This document shows positions 17,454-26,969 of a stretch of 64,000 bases of DNA, one piece after another. The position numbers were made by a program, and so were the translations under genes. This stretch comes from Prochlorococcus sp. AG-402-G10 (GTDB lineage: Bacteria > Cyanobacteriota > Cyanobacteriia > PCC-6307 > Cyanobiaceae). The notes beneath the pieces are model-generated. The model did no database searches, was not told the origin of the DNA, and saw only the letters and a program-made list of their open reading frames with translations. The stretch covers positions 62,001 through 126,000 of the forward strand of contig QCHT01000003.1 in the NCBI GenBank assembly GCA_003279445.1, written 5' to 3'. Positions within the stretch are counted from its first letter, which is position 1. The number at the start of each line of letters is the position of its first letter.

Positions 17454-19700
17454 TTAAAATTGAATTGGGTCAGGATCAATAGACAAGCTAACTCCTTTTG
17501 CAAGACATCCCCAGATCCCCTCCCCCAATGGCAAAGGCAATGGACTTAACGCAGGGCCATGAAGCAAAATTTGCCAACGACTCTTCCCTGCTACTCGCTC
17601 TACCAAGGCAGGGGAAGGTCCTAGGAGCATCCAACCTTCAGAATTGCATTCAGGTCTTATATATTCAGCCACAGCAGTTGCTGAAGTCGCAGTCAATGAA
17701 GCAGAATGCCCGGACAAACGAAGCAAGCAGGCTCTGCTATAAGGTAGCAATCCTGAAGATCGGCGAAGCTTAGATTCTTTCTTGAGAAAGTCCTCATAGC
17801 TTCCATCTACAAGGTGAACAATTACGGGATGGGAGGGAGAATAAGTTTGCACAAGCACTTTCCCAGGTCTTTCACCTCGCCCAGCACGACCAGCCAATTG
17901 CATAAAAAGCTGCAAGGCTTGCTCTTCTGCAAAGAAGTCAGGCCGATGTAGCAACCCATCTGCAGCAAGAACGACAGCAAGAGTAACTTTTGGTAAATCC
18001 ATTCCCTTCGCAAGCATTTGCGTACCTATCAGTACATCCGCCTCTCCTGCGGCAAATTGTGCAAGTAGCCGTCGATGTCCATCACGGCCCCTGGTTGTGT
18101 CTCTATCAAAGCGCAGCAACCTCAACCCTTTAAGTTCTGCCTCTAGGTGCTCTAAAACACGTTGAGTTCCAGCTCCAAAAGGTTTAAAAGCATTTGAACC
18201 ACATTGAATACATCTAAATCCAATATTTGTACGATAATCACACCAATGGCACCGCAACCATTGATAACCTTTAGCAAATTGATGAACAGTTAAAGAAACA
18301 TCGCAATTCGGACATTGGACGACATCCCCACAGCTACGACAACTTAAGAAACTACTATACCCCCTTCTAGGCACCAAGATAACTGCCTGCTCATTTGATT
18401 CTTTCAATACAGAAAGCTTGTCAAGCAATGGTCTACTTAGCAATCGTCTATGTCCGTCCGATAATTCCTGACGCATATCTACTACAACAACATCTGGCAA
18501 TGGCTTATCCGCAATCCGACGCGTAAGCCTAGCTAAAGCAATCGCCCCTTCGGGAGCAAGATTACTCCAAGTCACCATTGAAGGGGTCGCACTACCTAAA
18601 ACAACTCTTGCGCCTGTTCTTTTCGCACGATCCAAGGCCAACTCTCTTGCATGGTAACAAGGCATTGGAGATTCCTGCTTATAAGAGCTGTCATGCTCTT
18701 CATCAAGGACTATTAGACCCAATGGAAGCAATGGGAGAAAAATTGACGAGCGTGTGCCAACAACAACAAGAGGCTCCTTAGTCGCTAGAATCTGACGCCA
18801 AGTACTAATCCTTTGTCTCTCCAAGCAACCACTATGATACTCAAGGACTTTCTCTCCAAAGCGTCTTACACAACGGTCAACTAATTGAGGAATCAGTCCA
18901 ATCTCTGGTGTAAGGATCAAGCAATGTCGGCCTTTAGAGAGTTCTTTCGCTACCATCTGTAGATATACTTCCGTTTTACCTGAACCAGTTATTCCCCAGA
19001 GAAGAAGAGCTGACCCAGGAGGTTGTTTCTCGAATATCTGCAATGCATCTCTTTGCTCATTTGTAAGACAACATCTTGATTTATCATTAGAAGAAGGCTC
19101 AACAACACTTAGCGAGGCCTTTTTGTTTTTTTGAAACTCAAGGCGTTTTTCCCGATCAACAAGAGAAGTCTTAAGGCAATTTTTTAAAAATGCAGACGAG
19201 AATCCATTTAATAGAAGGTTTTTTTGCCAAGTTCCACCACCTTCCTTTAAAAGAAACTTACGCAATTCTTCTTGCCGAACAGATAATTTTCGTGAAGAAG
19301 TATTCGAATCATTCACAAAAACCCACCAAAAACTCTTTTGATCAATTGTTCTTTTCTTTGCCTGCCCTAACCAACCAGGTGGCAAAGCAGCTTTAAGCAT
19401 CTTATAGGGGCTCACATGACACTTAGCAGCTATTGATTCTATCCATTCTCTCCAAATATGATCAACGGCTGCTTTTTGTATAAGCCCTTCAACATTGGTC
19501 AAAGTAAACCTACTTTTACAATTCTCGGAAGAAAGGATTGGATCTTTAACTTTAACCACAAGTCCATGCATCGGTCTCCCCTTTAAGGTCACAAGAACAA
19601 TGTCACCTACATCTATTCCAAATTCCTTCCCATCACCATAGGTAAAACAACGGCCTTCCCTGCCTACATCAAGCCATACATCTATTTCTTTAATACCCAT
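17454..19700 (-). CDS. priA: Primosomal replication protein N' (PriA helicase)
   Basis: PriA recognises stalled or repaired forks and reloads the replisome. The 748-residue product has an N-terminal DNA-binding domain, then the helicase core: Walker A GITGSGKTEVYL, the motif II box DEEHDSSYKQE and GSATPS. Two zinc knuckles follow (CRSCGDVVQCPNC and CHWCDYRTNIGFRCIQC). Then come GTQMLAKGMDLPKVTLAVVLAADG and QLAGRAGRGERPG, the last helicase motif. Length is normal for the family. The SSB tail it would bind is encoded at 14137. Confidence 0.96.
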   Translation of the reverse strand: MGIKEIDVWLDVGREGRCFTYGDGKEFGIDVGDIVLVTLKGRPMHGLVVKVKDPILSSENCKSRFTLTNVEGLIQKAAVDHIWREWIESIAAKCHVSPYKMLKAALPPGWLGQAKKRTIDQKSFWWVFVNDSNTSSRKLSVRQEELRKFLLKEGGGTWQKNLLLNGFSSAFLKNCLKTSLVDREKRLEFQKNKKASLSVVEPSSNDKSRCCLTNEQRDALQIFEKQPPGSALLLWGITGSGKTEVYLQMVAKELSKGRHCLILTPEIGLIPQLVDRCVRRFGEKVLEYHSGCLERQRISTWRQILATKEPLVVVGTRSSIFLPLLPLGLIVLDEEHDSSYKQESPMPCYHARELALDRAKRTGARVVLGSATPSMVTWSNLAPEGAIALARLTRRIADKPLPDVVVVDMRQELSDGHRRLLSRPLLDKLSVLKESNEQAVILVPRRGYSSFLSCRSCGDVVQCPNCDVSLTVHQFAKGYQWLRCHWCDYRTNIGFRCIQCGSNAFKPFGAGTQRVLEHLEAELKGLRLLRFDRDTTRGRDGHRRLLAQFAAGEADVLIGTQMLAKGMDLPKVTLAVVLAADGLLHRPDFFAEEQALQLFMQLAGRAGRGERPGKVLVQTYSPSHPVIVHLVDGSYEDFLKKESKLRRSSGLLPYSRACLLRLSGHSASLTATSATAVAEYIRPECNSEGWMLLGPSPALVERVAGKSRWQILLHGPALSPLPLPLGEGIWGCLAKGVSLSIDPDPIQF

Positions 19701-20076
19701 AGAAAAACAGTTGCCTACTTCAGAAAATTTTCATAAACTTAAGGAGTGCAGCATTTTGCTGCTATCTGAACAATACAGAATTCTGTTCAGAGGGAAGGTA
19801 AGAAGCTTGACCAGAGGGGAAGTCCTCAAAAAAGGTTAGGCCTGCCTAAGAAAACCCCTAACAATTCTGTAGACACCAGAAAGACCTTTTTCAATTTCAC
19901 AATTTCATACTGGGTTTTTCCTTTTTCAATAGAGACATTTACCAATTAGAGGTTATTTGATTTTTATTTTTGAAATTAGGAATCGTCAATCTTCGATAAA
20001 TTGTGATTGAAACTAAGGAGCAGTTTAGTCAATAACCAATTTTAACGAGATTTTTGTCCTTTTTTGAATCTTTCAA
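19701..20076. other. Structured gene-free stretch between priA and the principal sigma factor gene
   Basis: A 376-base gap between divergent genes. It holds a GCAGCA/TGCTGC hairpin at 19748-19762, a CTGAACA/TGTTCAG hairpin at 19766-19790 with an 11-base loop, and TTAGG/CCTAA at 19836-19849, which read on the minus strand is followed by a run of six T. Further T-rich tracts follow to 20076. Promoters of both neighbours must lie here. No ORF or known RNA family could be recognised. Confidence 0.55.
19831..19849 (-). terminator. Possible minus-strand terminator upstream of priA
   Basis: On the minus strand a TTAGG-CAGG-CCTAA stem-loop is followed by CC and TTTTTT. The stem is only 5 bp, so strength is doubtful. 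If real it would end a short transcript ahead of priA. Confidence 0.3.
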
Positions 20077-21360
20077 ATGACCCCTGTCACCTCTTCAACA
20101 GCTGTTGCTAAGGAAAAATCCAAAGCAACTAAATCAAAGAAAAAAATTACAAGTGAAGTTAGTAAAAAAAATACTAAGACGAAGAGCTCTTCTCCCAAGA
20201 AAGCAAAGGGAAAAGCTATTTCAACTTCATTTAACACCTCTAAAGTTGAGCAACATCTAGAACTTGCTGCTGATCAACTTTTAAGTGCAAATGAAGGAGA
20301 AAATCCAAGCAATTCGTCCCTAGACATACAAACCGATCCACTCCTTGGCGACATAACTGATCCAGAAGCAAGAGAGAAAGCACTTGCGAGTATCAAGCTA
20401 GGACCTAAAGGAGTATATACAGAAGACTCTATAAGGGTTTATTTGCAAGAAATTGGCAGAATCAGGTTGCTTAGACCTGATGAAGAAATTGAACTTGCAA
20501 GAAAAATAGCCGATCTTCTCCACTTGGAAGAACTAGCTATTCAGTTTGAAAGTGAGCATGGTCATGAGCCTTCAAAGAAAGAATGGGCTGCCTTAGTCAA
20601 TATGCCAATGGCAAGATTCCGACGAAGATTAATGCTTGCTAGGCGTGCAAAAGAAAAAATGGTCCAATCAAATCTCAGATTAGTTGTTTCAATCGCAAAG
20701 AAATATATGAACAGAGGGCTTTCATTTCAAGATCTAATACAAGAAGGAAGTCTTGGTTTAATTCGTGCTGCAGAAAAGTTTGATCATGAAAAAGGTTATA
20801 AGTTTTCAACTTATGCAACCTGGTGGATTCGTCAAGCAATAACAAGAGCAATTGCAGATCAAAGTCGCACAATTAGATTGCCAGTTCATCTCTACGAAAC
20901 TATTTCAAGAATCAAAAAAACAACCAAAGTTCTTAGCCAGGAGTTTGGAAGAAAACCAAGTGAAGAAGAAATTGCAGAAAGCATGGAAATGACCATTGAA
21001 AAACTGCGTTTTATAGCTAAAAGTGCACAGCTCCCAATTTCATTAGAGACTCCTATAGGAAAAGAAGAGGATTCGCGTTTAGGGGATTTCATTGAATCTG
21101 ATTCTGAGAACCCAGAACTAGATGTTGCAAAAACGCTCCTCAGAGAAGATTTAGAAGGTGTTCTCGCCACTCTTAGTCCTAGAGAAAGAGATGTATTAAG
21201 GTTGCGGTATGGCCTTGATGATGGCCGAATGAAAACTCTTGAAGAGATTGGGCAAATCTTTGATGTAACAAGAGAACGCATCAGACAAATTGAAGCAAAA
21301 GCATTACGCAAGCTTCGCCACCCAAACCGCAATGGTGTTCTCAAGGAATACATCAAATAA
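20077..21360 (+). CDS. rpoD: Principal RNA polymerase sigma factor (SigA/RpoD type)
   Basis: Group 1 sigma-70 factor, directing most housekeeping transcription. The 427-residue product begins with a Lys/Ser-rich low-complexity region of about 60 residues. Region 1.2 follows ([29 protein letters not shown]). Region 2 holds [40 protein letters not shown] and [20 protein letters not shown]. Region 3 begins at [11 protein letters not shown], and region 4 contains [19 protein letters not shown] and [20 protein letters not shown]. The RTIRLPVH segment and complete region 1.2 favour the principal factor over group 2 paralogues. A structured 376-base region lies upstream. Confidence 0.93.
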   Translation: MTPVTSSTAVAKEKSKATKSKKKITSEVSKKNTKTKSSSPKKAKGKAISTSFNTSKVEQHLELAADQLLSANEGENPSNSSLDIQTDPLLGDITDPEAREKALASIKLGPKGVYTEDSIRVYLQEIGRIRLLRPDEEIELARKIADLLHLEELAIQFESEHGHEPSKKEWAALVNMPMARFRRRLMLARRAKEKMVQSNLRLVVSIAKKYMNRGLSFQDLIQEGSLGLIRAAEKFDHEKGYKFSTYATWWIRQAITRAIADQSRTIRLPVHLYETISRIKKTTKVLSQEFGRKPSEEEIAESMEMTIEKLRFIAKSAQLPISLETPIGKEEDSRLGDFIESDSENPELDVAKTLLREDLEGVLATLSPRERDVLRLRYGLDDGRMKTLEEIGQIFDVTRERIRQIEAKALRKLRHPNRNGVLKEYIK

Positions 21361-21471
21361 ATTCCAAGCTTCAAAAGGGTAGAAGCAAGCATCAGACTAA
21401 TAAAGTATGACGAAGAGCTTTCCATAAGGTCAGGTCACATGAGTAAGGTAAGAAAGTAATAGAAATTCCTA

Positions 21472-22419
21472 ATGGCTCTAGACCAATTGCGTATTGCCTC
21501 ACGACGCAGCCAATTAGCCATGGTCCAAACTAATTGGGTAAAGGGAGAGCTTGAGAAGGCCTGCCCCAACATTGATATTTCAGTAGAAGCTATGGCCACC
21601 CAAGGCGATAAGATTCTTGATGTAGCCCTAGCAAAAATCGGTGACAAAGGGCTTTTTACAAAAGAACTTGAAGCTCAAATGCTTGTTGGCCGTGCTGATA
21701 TAGCAGTGCATTCCTTAAAAGATCTACCTACCAATCTTCCTGAAGGATTAATCCTTGGCTGCATTACTAAGAGAGAGGATCCTGCTGATGCATTAGTTGT
21801 AAATGAAAAATTCAAAGAACATCAATTAAATAGTCTCCCTGAAGGCTCAATTGTAGGGACAAGCTCTTTACGCCGCTTAGCGCAACTTAGGTATCACTAT
21901 CCTCACTTGATTTTCAAAGACGTTCGTGGCAATGTGATTACAAGATTAGAGAAACTAGACGCTGGTAATTACGATTGCTTGATCCTTGCTGCGGCAGGTT
22001 TATCAAGACTAGGTTTTGGGGATCGCATACACCAATTAATTCCTAGTGATATATCACTTCATGCAGTAGGTCAGGGAGCATTAGGAATAGAATGCGTAAA
22101 AGGGAAAGAAGATGTACTAGACATTATTAAAATGCTGGAACATCAGGAAACATCTCAACGATGCCTTGCCGAGAGGTCCTTCCTTAGAGAACTTGAAGGA
22201 GGGTGTCAAGTTCCTATTGGTGTAAATAGCAAACTAGAAGATGAAAAATTAATACTTACCGGTATGGTTGCAAGCCTCGATGGGAAAAAGTTAATACGAG
22301 ATAAAGCAATCGGAGCAAGATCTAGCCCAGAGAAGATTGGAATAGATCTTGCAAATGCTCTTAAAGCACAAGGTGCAATGGAGATATTAGAAGCTATTTT
22401 CAAAGAAGCGAGAACATAG
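21472..22419 (+). CDS. hemC: Hydroxymethylbilane synthase (porphobilinogen deaminase)
   Basis: Joins four porphobilinogen units into the linear tetrapyrrole that becomes heme, chlorophyll and corrins. The 315-residue product shows [17 protein letters not shown] at the N terminus, [14 protein letters not shown], the [12 protein letters not shown] and [14 protein letters not shown] boxes. The cofactor Cys sits in [12 protein letters not shown] near residue 245, so the dipyrromethane anchor is present. It follows the sigma factor gene by 111 bases, and hemL lies elsewhere in the window. Confidence 0.97.
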   Translation: MALDQLRIASRRSQLAMVQTNWVKGELEKACPNIDISVEAMATQGDKILDVALAKIGDKGLFTKELEAQMLVGRADIAVHSLKDLPTNLPEGLILGCITKREDPADALVVNEKFKEHQLNSLPEGSIVGTSSLRRLAQLRYHYPHLIFKDVRGNVITRLEKLDAGNYDCLILAAAGLSRLGFGDRIHQLIPSDISLHAVGQGALGIECVKGKEDVLDIIKMLEHQETSQRCLAERSFLRELEGGCQVPIGVNSKLEDEKLILTGMVASLDGKKLIRDKAIGARSSPEKIGIDLANALKAQGAMEILEAIFKEART

Positions 22420-22427
22420 AAGGTAAC

Positions 22428-23015
22428 TTAATCAACTAAATTTGGATCTATTTCAGAAAGGTATCTACTCTCACAAGATTTAATTATCTCGACTGCTTTT
22501 TCTATTCCAAAAAATCCATTAACATTACAAGTCCCTGGCTTCTTAAGATCTTTGTAATGCTCCCAATAATAAGTAGTTTCTTTAATCCAGTGCTCACCAA
22601 GCATTTCAAAACTAATTATATGATCAAGACGTTTGTCATCAGCAATTACTGCGATTACTTTATCATCAACCTCTCCACCATCATCGAAAGTCATAATTCC
22701 AATAATTCTTGCCTCAACGATTGATCCAGGTACCAATGGCTCTGTGACACCAACAATCTCTATGTCCAAAGGATCACCATCTTCATCCCATGTTCTAGGA
22801 ATACATCCATATGCAAATGGATAAGCCAAAGAGGAGTAACCTACTCGATCAAGCTTTAAGTGCCCAGTTTCAGTAATTAATTCGTATTTATTGATTGTAT
22901 TAGAGTTGAGTTCAACAATCGTATTAACTCTTAAGGCACCTTCATCAGCAAATGCAGGTAATACATGCAGCAAATTTGGCATACTGCGACTAGGAGCCTG
23001 ATCAAGATTAGCCAT
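22428..23015 (-). CDS. Second family I pyrophosphatase-like protein
   Basis: A 195-residue protein with the pyrophosphatase fold. Equivalents visible are K43 and E45 (NKYEL), R57, Y65 and Y69 (YPFAYG), D79, D81 and D84 (EDGDPLDIEIV) and the FDDGGEVDDK metal segment. It has an N-terminal extension and a different C terminus (GEHWIKETTYYWEHYKDLKKPG, then NGFFGIEKAVEII) resembling eukaryote-like or PPA-like branch members. All active-site acids look intact, unlike the copy at 6775-7290, so this may be the more active enzyme. Start at 23015 gives MANLDQAPSR; an in-frame Met 3 codons upstream is possible. Convergent with hemC, 8 bases apart. Confidence 0.88.
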   Translation of the reverse strand: MANLDQAPSRSMPNLLHVLPAFADEGALRVNTIVELNSNTINKYELITETGHLKLDRVGYSSLAYPFAYGCIPRTWDEDGDPLDIEIVGVTEPLVPGSIVEARIIGIMTFDDGGEVDDKVIAVIADDKRLDHIISFEMLGEHWIKETTYYWEHYKDLKKPGTCNVNGFFGIEKAVEIIKSCESRYLSEIDPNLVD

Positions 23016-23041
23016 AGCTATCAATAATTATGAGTTTTATC

Positions 23042-24583
23042 CTAAGAGGTACAAGTAAGCATGTTTACCTTCTTCTCCAAATAATTGAGGAATGCATGAC
23101 TTGAAAGAGCTTTTCCAGTAACTTCTTTAACCAATTTCTCAGCATTAACCTTCCGACCAAAAATATGCACTTCTTCCCTTAACCATTTGAGCAACTTTGA
23201 CTCTTTGCCATCTCTAATGCATTGTCCAAGAGGGTCTTCACTTTTGATTCCTTCAAAATTAAGTGCGCTAGCCATAGCTTCAGAAAGTTGAGCACTAATG
23301 AGATGACCAAGCAAATAAGAAGGGAAATAACCAAAGGCCCCTTCACTCCAGTGAACATCTTGCAAACATCCTTCTGCATCATTAGAAGGAGTCACTCCAA
23401 GAAGCTCTGTATATCTCTTGTTCCACTCATTAGGTAGATCCCAAACATCAAGTCCCTGCTCAAGTAAAGCAATCTCAAGGTCAGTCCTAATTAGAATATG
23501 CATTCCATAACTGAGCTCATCAGCTTCTACTCGATTCAAACCTGGTGCTAATGGGTTCATCAATTTCCATAGATCTAAACCATTACTTACTGGAGCCCCT
23601 TCATTAGCAAAATACTTCCAGAATCTATTTGAGAAATCTCTACTGCGTGCAACTCTATTTTCCCAGAACAATGATTGACTTTCATGAACAGCCATAGAAG
23701 TTGCTTGCCCTAAAGGCCATCCAAACCATTGATGACTCTGAGAAGGGAGACCTTGTTCATAAAGAGAATGCCCCCATTCATGAGCTGTAGCAAGGAAACA
23801 AGAGAATGGCTGGCCTTTAACAACCCTAGACGTTAATCGGAAATCTTTAGGGCCAAGGGTAATTGAAAAGGGGTGCGGAGATCGTCCTAAAGAAATAATG
23901 TTTTCATCTCGCCCCCATTCATTCAATAAACGTTCACAAAGGATGTGCTGAGATTTCACATCTAAGTCCCAGCCGCAGAGTTTCAACTTTGAACTTGGCT
24001 TCAAGTCATTTATTAAAGAAGGCAACCGATCCCTTAAAGGATTAAATAATTCATTCAAACGCTTAATTGTCAAATCAGGTTCAAAAGGTTGAGCAAGTGT
24101 TTCCCAGCAACTACGTGGTTCATCAAGCTGCCTTGCTTGTTCCTGTCTAAGCTCAATTAATTTTTTAAGTGCAGGAGCAAATTTCTTGTAATCGTTATCT
24201 GATTTAGCTGCTTGCCAAAGTGCATAGCCATCAGTCTGTGCAGTAGCCAAATGAACAACCAGTTGAGAATCAAGCCTCTTTTGGCGATTAAATTCCAAAC
24301 TTAAAAGATCTAAATTTCGTTTCCTTTCATTAATCTCCTTTATATCCAGAGACGTTTCTTTTTGTAATTCAGCTGATGCTTCTAAAATCAAATCTTCAAA
24401 TTCATGACTACTTTGTCTTGAATGCAAAAGCTTTGCCAAAAGACTTAATTGCTCTCCTCTCCAAGGTGCAGCCGCAGAAGGCATCACAGTGTTTTGGTCC
24501 CAATAAAGGGTGCTATGGATTGATCCAAGAAGTTGCGTATCTCGAAGGTATTGACCCAATCTGAGCCAAATAGTACTAGTCAA
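23042..24583 (-). CDS. Carboxypeptidase Taq, M32 family metallopeptidase
   Basis: A 513-residue zinc carboxypeptidase of the M32 family, which removes C-terminal residues from peptides in the cytoplasm. The zinc motif is ATAHEWGHSLYEQG (HExxH), followed by WPLGQATSMAVHESQSLFWENRV and LNRVEADELSYGMHILIRTDLE, both M32 hallmarks. The protein starts MTSTIWLRLGQYLRDTQLLGSIHSTLYWDQNTVMP, as expected for this family. It lies 26 bases upstream of the pyrophosphatase start on the same strand, so the two may form an operon. Confidence 0.94.
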   Translation of the reverse strand: MTSTIWLRLGQYLRDTQLLGSIHSTLYWDQNTVMPSAAAPWRGEQLSLLAKLLHSRQSSHEFEDLILEASAELQKETSLDIKEINERKRNLDLLSLEFNRQKRLDSQLVVHLATAQTDGYALWQAAKSDNDYKKFAPALKKLIELRQEQARQLDEPRSCWETLAQPFEPDLTIKRLNELFNPLRDRLPSLINDLKPSSKLKLCGWDLDVKSQHILCERLLNEWGRDENIISLGRSPHPFSITLGPKDFRLTSRVVKGQPFSCFLATAHEWGHSLYEQGLPSQSHQWFGWPLGQATSMAVHESQSLFWENRVARSRDFSNRFWKYFANEGAPVSNGLDLWKLMNPLAPGLNRVEADELSYGMHILIRTDLEIALLEQGLDVWDLPNEWNKRYTELLGVTPSNDAEGCLQDVHWSEGAFGYFPSYLLGHLISAQLSEAMASALNFEGIKSEDPLGQCIRDGKESKLLKWLREEVHIFGRKVNAEKLVKEVTGKALSSHAFLNYLEKKVNMLTCTS

Positions 24584-24920
24584 TGATTTACAAAGTCATT
24601 TAGATCAGCCTAATATCCTCTTCATTAAAAAAGTTACAAGCTTGAGTGTTTATAAGTTATTGATATCCAGCGAACATGCTTCAGAAGAGATTTATAATGA
24701 ATCCAAGGTTTAACTGATTGGAAAATTTGTAGACATAATGAGCTTTGTCAGTTCACAAAGATCACTTTCGCAAACATTTATTAACACCCTCACTCCTTAA
24801 ATTTTGACAGCTCTTCTAATTCGAAAGACTTGTTCATTACAAGTAATTGCTATGCCAAGAAGATTAATTATTAATATAAGCAAGACTTGCTTATATTTTG
24901 AGAATATATAGATTAGAAAA
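24584..24920. other. Gene-free stretch between the M32 peptidase and YjbQ genes
   Basis: A 337-base AT-rich gap between divergent genes. It contains only short ORFs of about 20 codons. The notable item is a perfect 11-bp inverted repeat at 24873-24897 close to the yjbQ start. No tRNA is visible. Confidence 0.5.
24873..24897. other. Perfect 11-bp inverted repeat with 3-base loop
   Basis: AATATAAGCAA at 24873-24883 pairs with TTGCTTATATT at 24887-24897 around GAC. It is followed by two further T, so it could end a plus-strand RNA. It lies 23 bases before the GTG start of yjbQ and could equally be an operator for a dimeric regulator. Which one it is cannot be told from sequence. Confidence 0.55.
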
Positions 24921-25394
24921 GTGGAACAACTTACCGCTGAGTTATCGATCAGAACCAAAGGAGAAGGTTTTACTGATATCACGAAAACATTAAATAAATG
25001 GATAAAAGAAAATAAAATAAAGCAAGGCATTTTAGTTTTAACATCAAAACATACAAGTTGTAGCCTTATAATCAATGAGAATGCAGATCCAAGAGTCTTA
25101 AAAGATCTTTCTGCTTATATGAAAGCAATTGTTCCAGAATTATCCTTTAAAAGTATCTCAGGAGAAAGTAAAGCACAAAGATACCTTCATGCTGAGGAAG
25201 GTGTTGATGATATGCCTGCACATATACGAACAACACTGACATGTACATCTTTAACTATTAGTATTAAAGATACCTGCCTTGATCTTGGTACTTGGCAGGC
25301 TATTTATCTTTGGGAGCATAGATACACAAAGAAAGATAGGGTAATTGGTCTTCATTCAATTGCAGAGAAAATAAAGGCTAAGGAAGCGTATTGA
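24921..25394 (+). CDS. YjbQ/UPF0047 family protein
   Basis: A 157-residue UPF0047 protein; family members have been linked to thiamine-phosphate synthase side activity but the main role is unclear. Visible family features are LTSKHTSCSLIINENADPRVLKDL, then GEEGV-like HAEEGVDDMPAHIRTTLT, LDLGTWQAIYLWEHR near the C terminus. The start codon is GTG at 24921. An inverted repeat lies 23 bases upstream. Downstream pterin dehydratase gene is 180 bases away. Confidence 0.88.
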   Translation: MEQLTAELSIRTKGEGFTDITKTLNKWIKENKIKQGILVLTSKHTSCSLIINENADPRVLKDLSAYMKAIVPELSFKSISGESKAQRYLHAEEGVDDMPAHIRTTLTCTSLTISIKDTCLDLGTWQAIYLWEHRYTKKDRVIGLHSIAEKIKAKEAY

Positions 25395-25574
25395 ACTAAT
25401 AGTTTCTAATCAATCATGGTAAGAAAGACCCTAAGCTCTTTAGAATAGTCAGCTATAACGACCTAAACTCAAGTGCCTCTAAAAACAGTAGCTTAGAAGC
25501 CAAAAATGACTTACTTATTGATCATATCCATGACATAACTAGTCAAGCCTAGAAAAACCCCTTAGATTATTGCT

Positions 25575-25871
25575 ATGGAAACTAAACTTTTGACACTGAA
25601 AGAACTCCAAGATTCATCCCATCTAATACCCGACTGGGAGATACTTAATTCTAGGATTAGAAAAACTTTTCAATTCCGAAATTTCATTGATGCTTTTGGC
25701 TTTATGACAAAAGTAGCCATAATCTCTGAATCACTTTGCCATCACCCCGAATGGAAAAATGTTTACTCTGAAGTGACTATTGACTTGACCACACATGAGT
25801 TAAATGGGATAAGTAATCTTGATTTAAAACTTGCTAAATCCATTGATGAAATAATAAAAAATAAACCTTAA
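25575..25871 (+). CDS. Pterin-4a-carbinolamine dehydratase
   Basis: A 98-residue PCD/DCoH family protein. The signature is present: FRNFIDAFGFMTKVAIISESLCHHPEWKNVYSEVTIDLTTHELNGIS, which includes the catalytic His pair region and the HPEW motif. The enzyme recycles oxidised tetrahydropterin; in cyanobacteria lacking aromatic hydroxylases its role is unclear and it may help with other pterins or carboxysome assembly. Next gene starts 37 bases downstream. Confidence 0.92.
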   Translation: METKLLTLKELQDSSHLIPDWEILNSRIRKTFQFRNFIDAFGFMTKVAIISESLCHHPEWKNVYSEVTIDLTTHELNGISNLDLKLAKSIDEIIKNKP

Positions 25872-25907
25872 AATTACTCCAATTTCTTAGATCTACTAAA
25901 CATAAAA

Positions 25908-26969
25908 ATGAAAGATTTATCAAGGTCAAGTGAAATTTCAAAAGAGCAAGCGCAGATCCCAGTTACTATATTAACTGGCTTTCTAGGGTCAGGAAAGACA
26001 ACCTTGCTCAACCATATTCTTAAAAATCAAAAAGGAATAAGAACAGCTGTTTTGGTTAATGAATTTGGTGAAATAGGTATTGATAATGATTTAATTGTTA
26101 CTACCAGCGAAGATATGGTTGAATTAAATAATGGCTGTATATGCTGTTCAATAAATGGGGAATTACTTGAAGCAGTAGAAAGTATAATCGAGAAAAAAAA
26201 AGAAATTGATTATATTATTATAGAGACAACAGGCTTAGCAGACCCTCTACCAATTGCTATGACATTTATTGGTAGCGAATTAAAAGAGCGAACTCGACTT
26301 GACTCAATTATTACGGTTATTGATGCAGAAAACTTTAGTAATACTTTCCTCGAAAGTGAAGTTTGTAAATCTCAACTAATAAATGGTGACATTCTAGTAA
26401 TAAATAAATGTGATCTTATCTCAGAGGGGAAAGTTAAGGACTTGGAAGATAAGATCTCAATGATAAAAATAGATCCGAGAATATTAAAAAGTAAGCATGG
26501 AGAAGTCCCCCTTCCTCTTTTGTTAAGTGTTGGTCTATTTGAATCTGACAATCTTCAGACTCAAAAATATTCTCAAAAGGTATCTGAGAATATCTCAAAG
26601 GAAGATGCCGATCAGGGCAATTGCGATCATGAGCATCATCACGATCATGAGCATCATCACGACATAGAAGGGTATACATCACTTTCTTTCAAATCTGATG
26701 GTCCTTTTTCACTTAGAAAGTTTCAGAGCTTCCTGGACAATCAATTACCTTCTTCTGTTTTCAGAGCTAAGGGAATAATTTGGTTCAAGGAAAGTGAGAA
26801 AAAGTATATTTTTCATCTTGCTGGGAAGCGATTTTCGATTGATGACAGCGAATGGCTTGATGAAAGGAAAAATCAACTTGTTTTAATTGGCAAAGACCTT
26901 AATCACGAATTAATAATGAAACAACTTGAATCTTGTGTCGCTATAAACAAAGGGGAAGGGTTTGCTTAA
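25908..26969 (+). CDS. CobW/G3E-family metal chaperone GTPase with His-rich insert
   Basis: A 353-residue G3E P-loop GTPase. The Walker A is TILTGFLGSGKTTLLNHIL near residue 20, the metal-binding GCICCSING (CxCC) is near 80, IIETTGLADPLPI follows, and NKCD is the guanine motif. A His-rich insert with HEHHHDHEHHHD lies at about residues 239-252. The C-terminal CobW_C domain follows (LRKFQSFLDNQLPSSVFRAKGIIWF). This design fits a zinc or other divalent metal chaperone or transferase rather than a cobalamin enzyme. The last bases overlap the iron-type permease gene by 8, suggesting a shared transcript and a metal-linked function. Confidence 0.92.
   Translation: MKDLSRSSEISKEQAQIPVTILTGFLGSGKTTLLNHILKNQKGIRTAVLVNEFGEIGIDNDLIVTTSEDMVELNNGCICCSINGELLEAVESIIEKKKEIDYIIIETTGLADPLPIAMTFIGSELKERTRLDSIITVIDAENFSNTFLESEVCKSQLINGDILVINKCDLISEGKVKDLEDKISMIKIDPRILKSKHGEVPLPLLLSVGLFESDNLQTQKYSQKVSENISKEDADQGNCDHEHHHDHEHHHDIEGYTSLSFKSDGPFSLRKFQSFLDNQLPSSVFRAKGIIWFKESEKKYIFHLAGKRFSIDDSEWLDERKNQLVLIGKDLNHELIMKQLESCVAINKGEGFA
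26625..26660 (+). repeat. Two-copy 18-base tandem repeat coding the His-rich insert
   Basis: The 18-base unit GATCATGAGCATCATCAC occurs twice in direct succession (26625-26642, 26643-26660). It encodes DHEHHH twice and probably arose by slippage duplication within the CobW-type gene. Confidence 0.9.

Noticed and set aside
20892-21425. 177-codon ORF antisense to the sigma factor gene
   Set aside because: It is Ser/Arg-rich with composition dictated by the sense gene, which is clearly coding.
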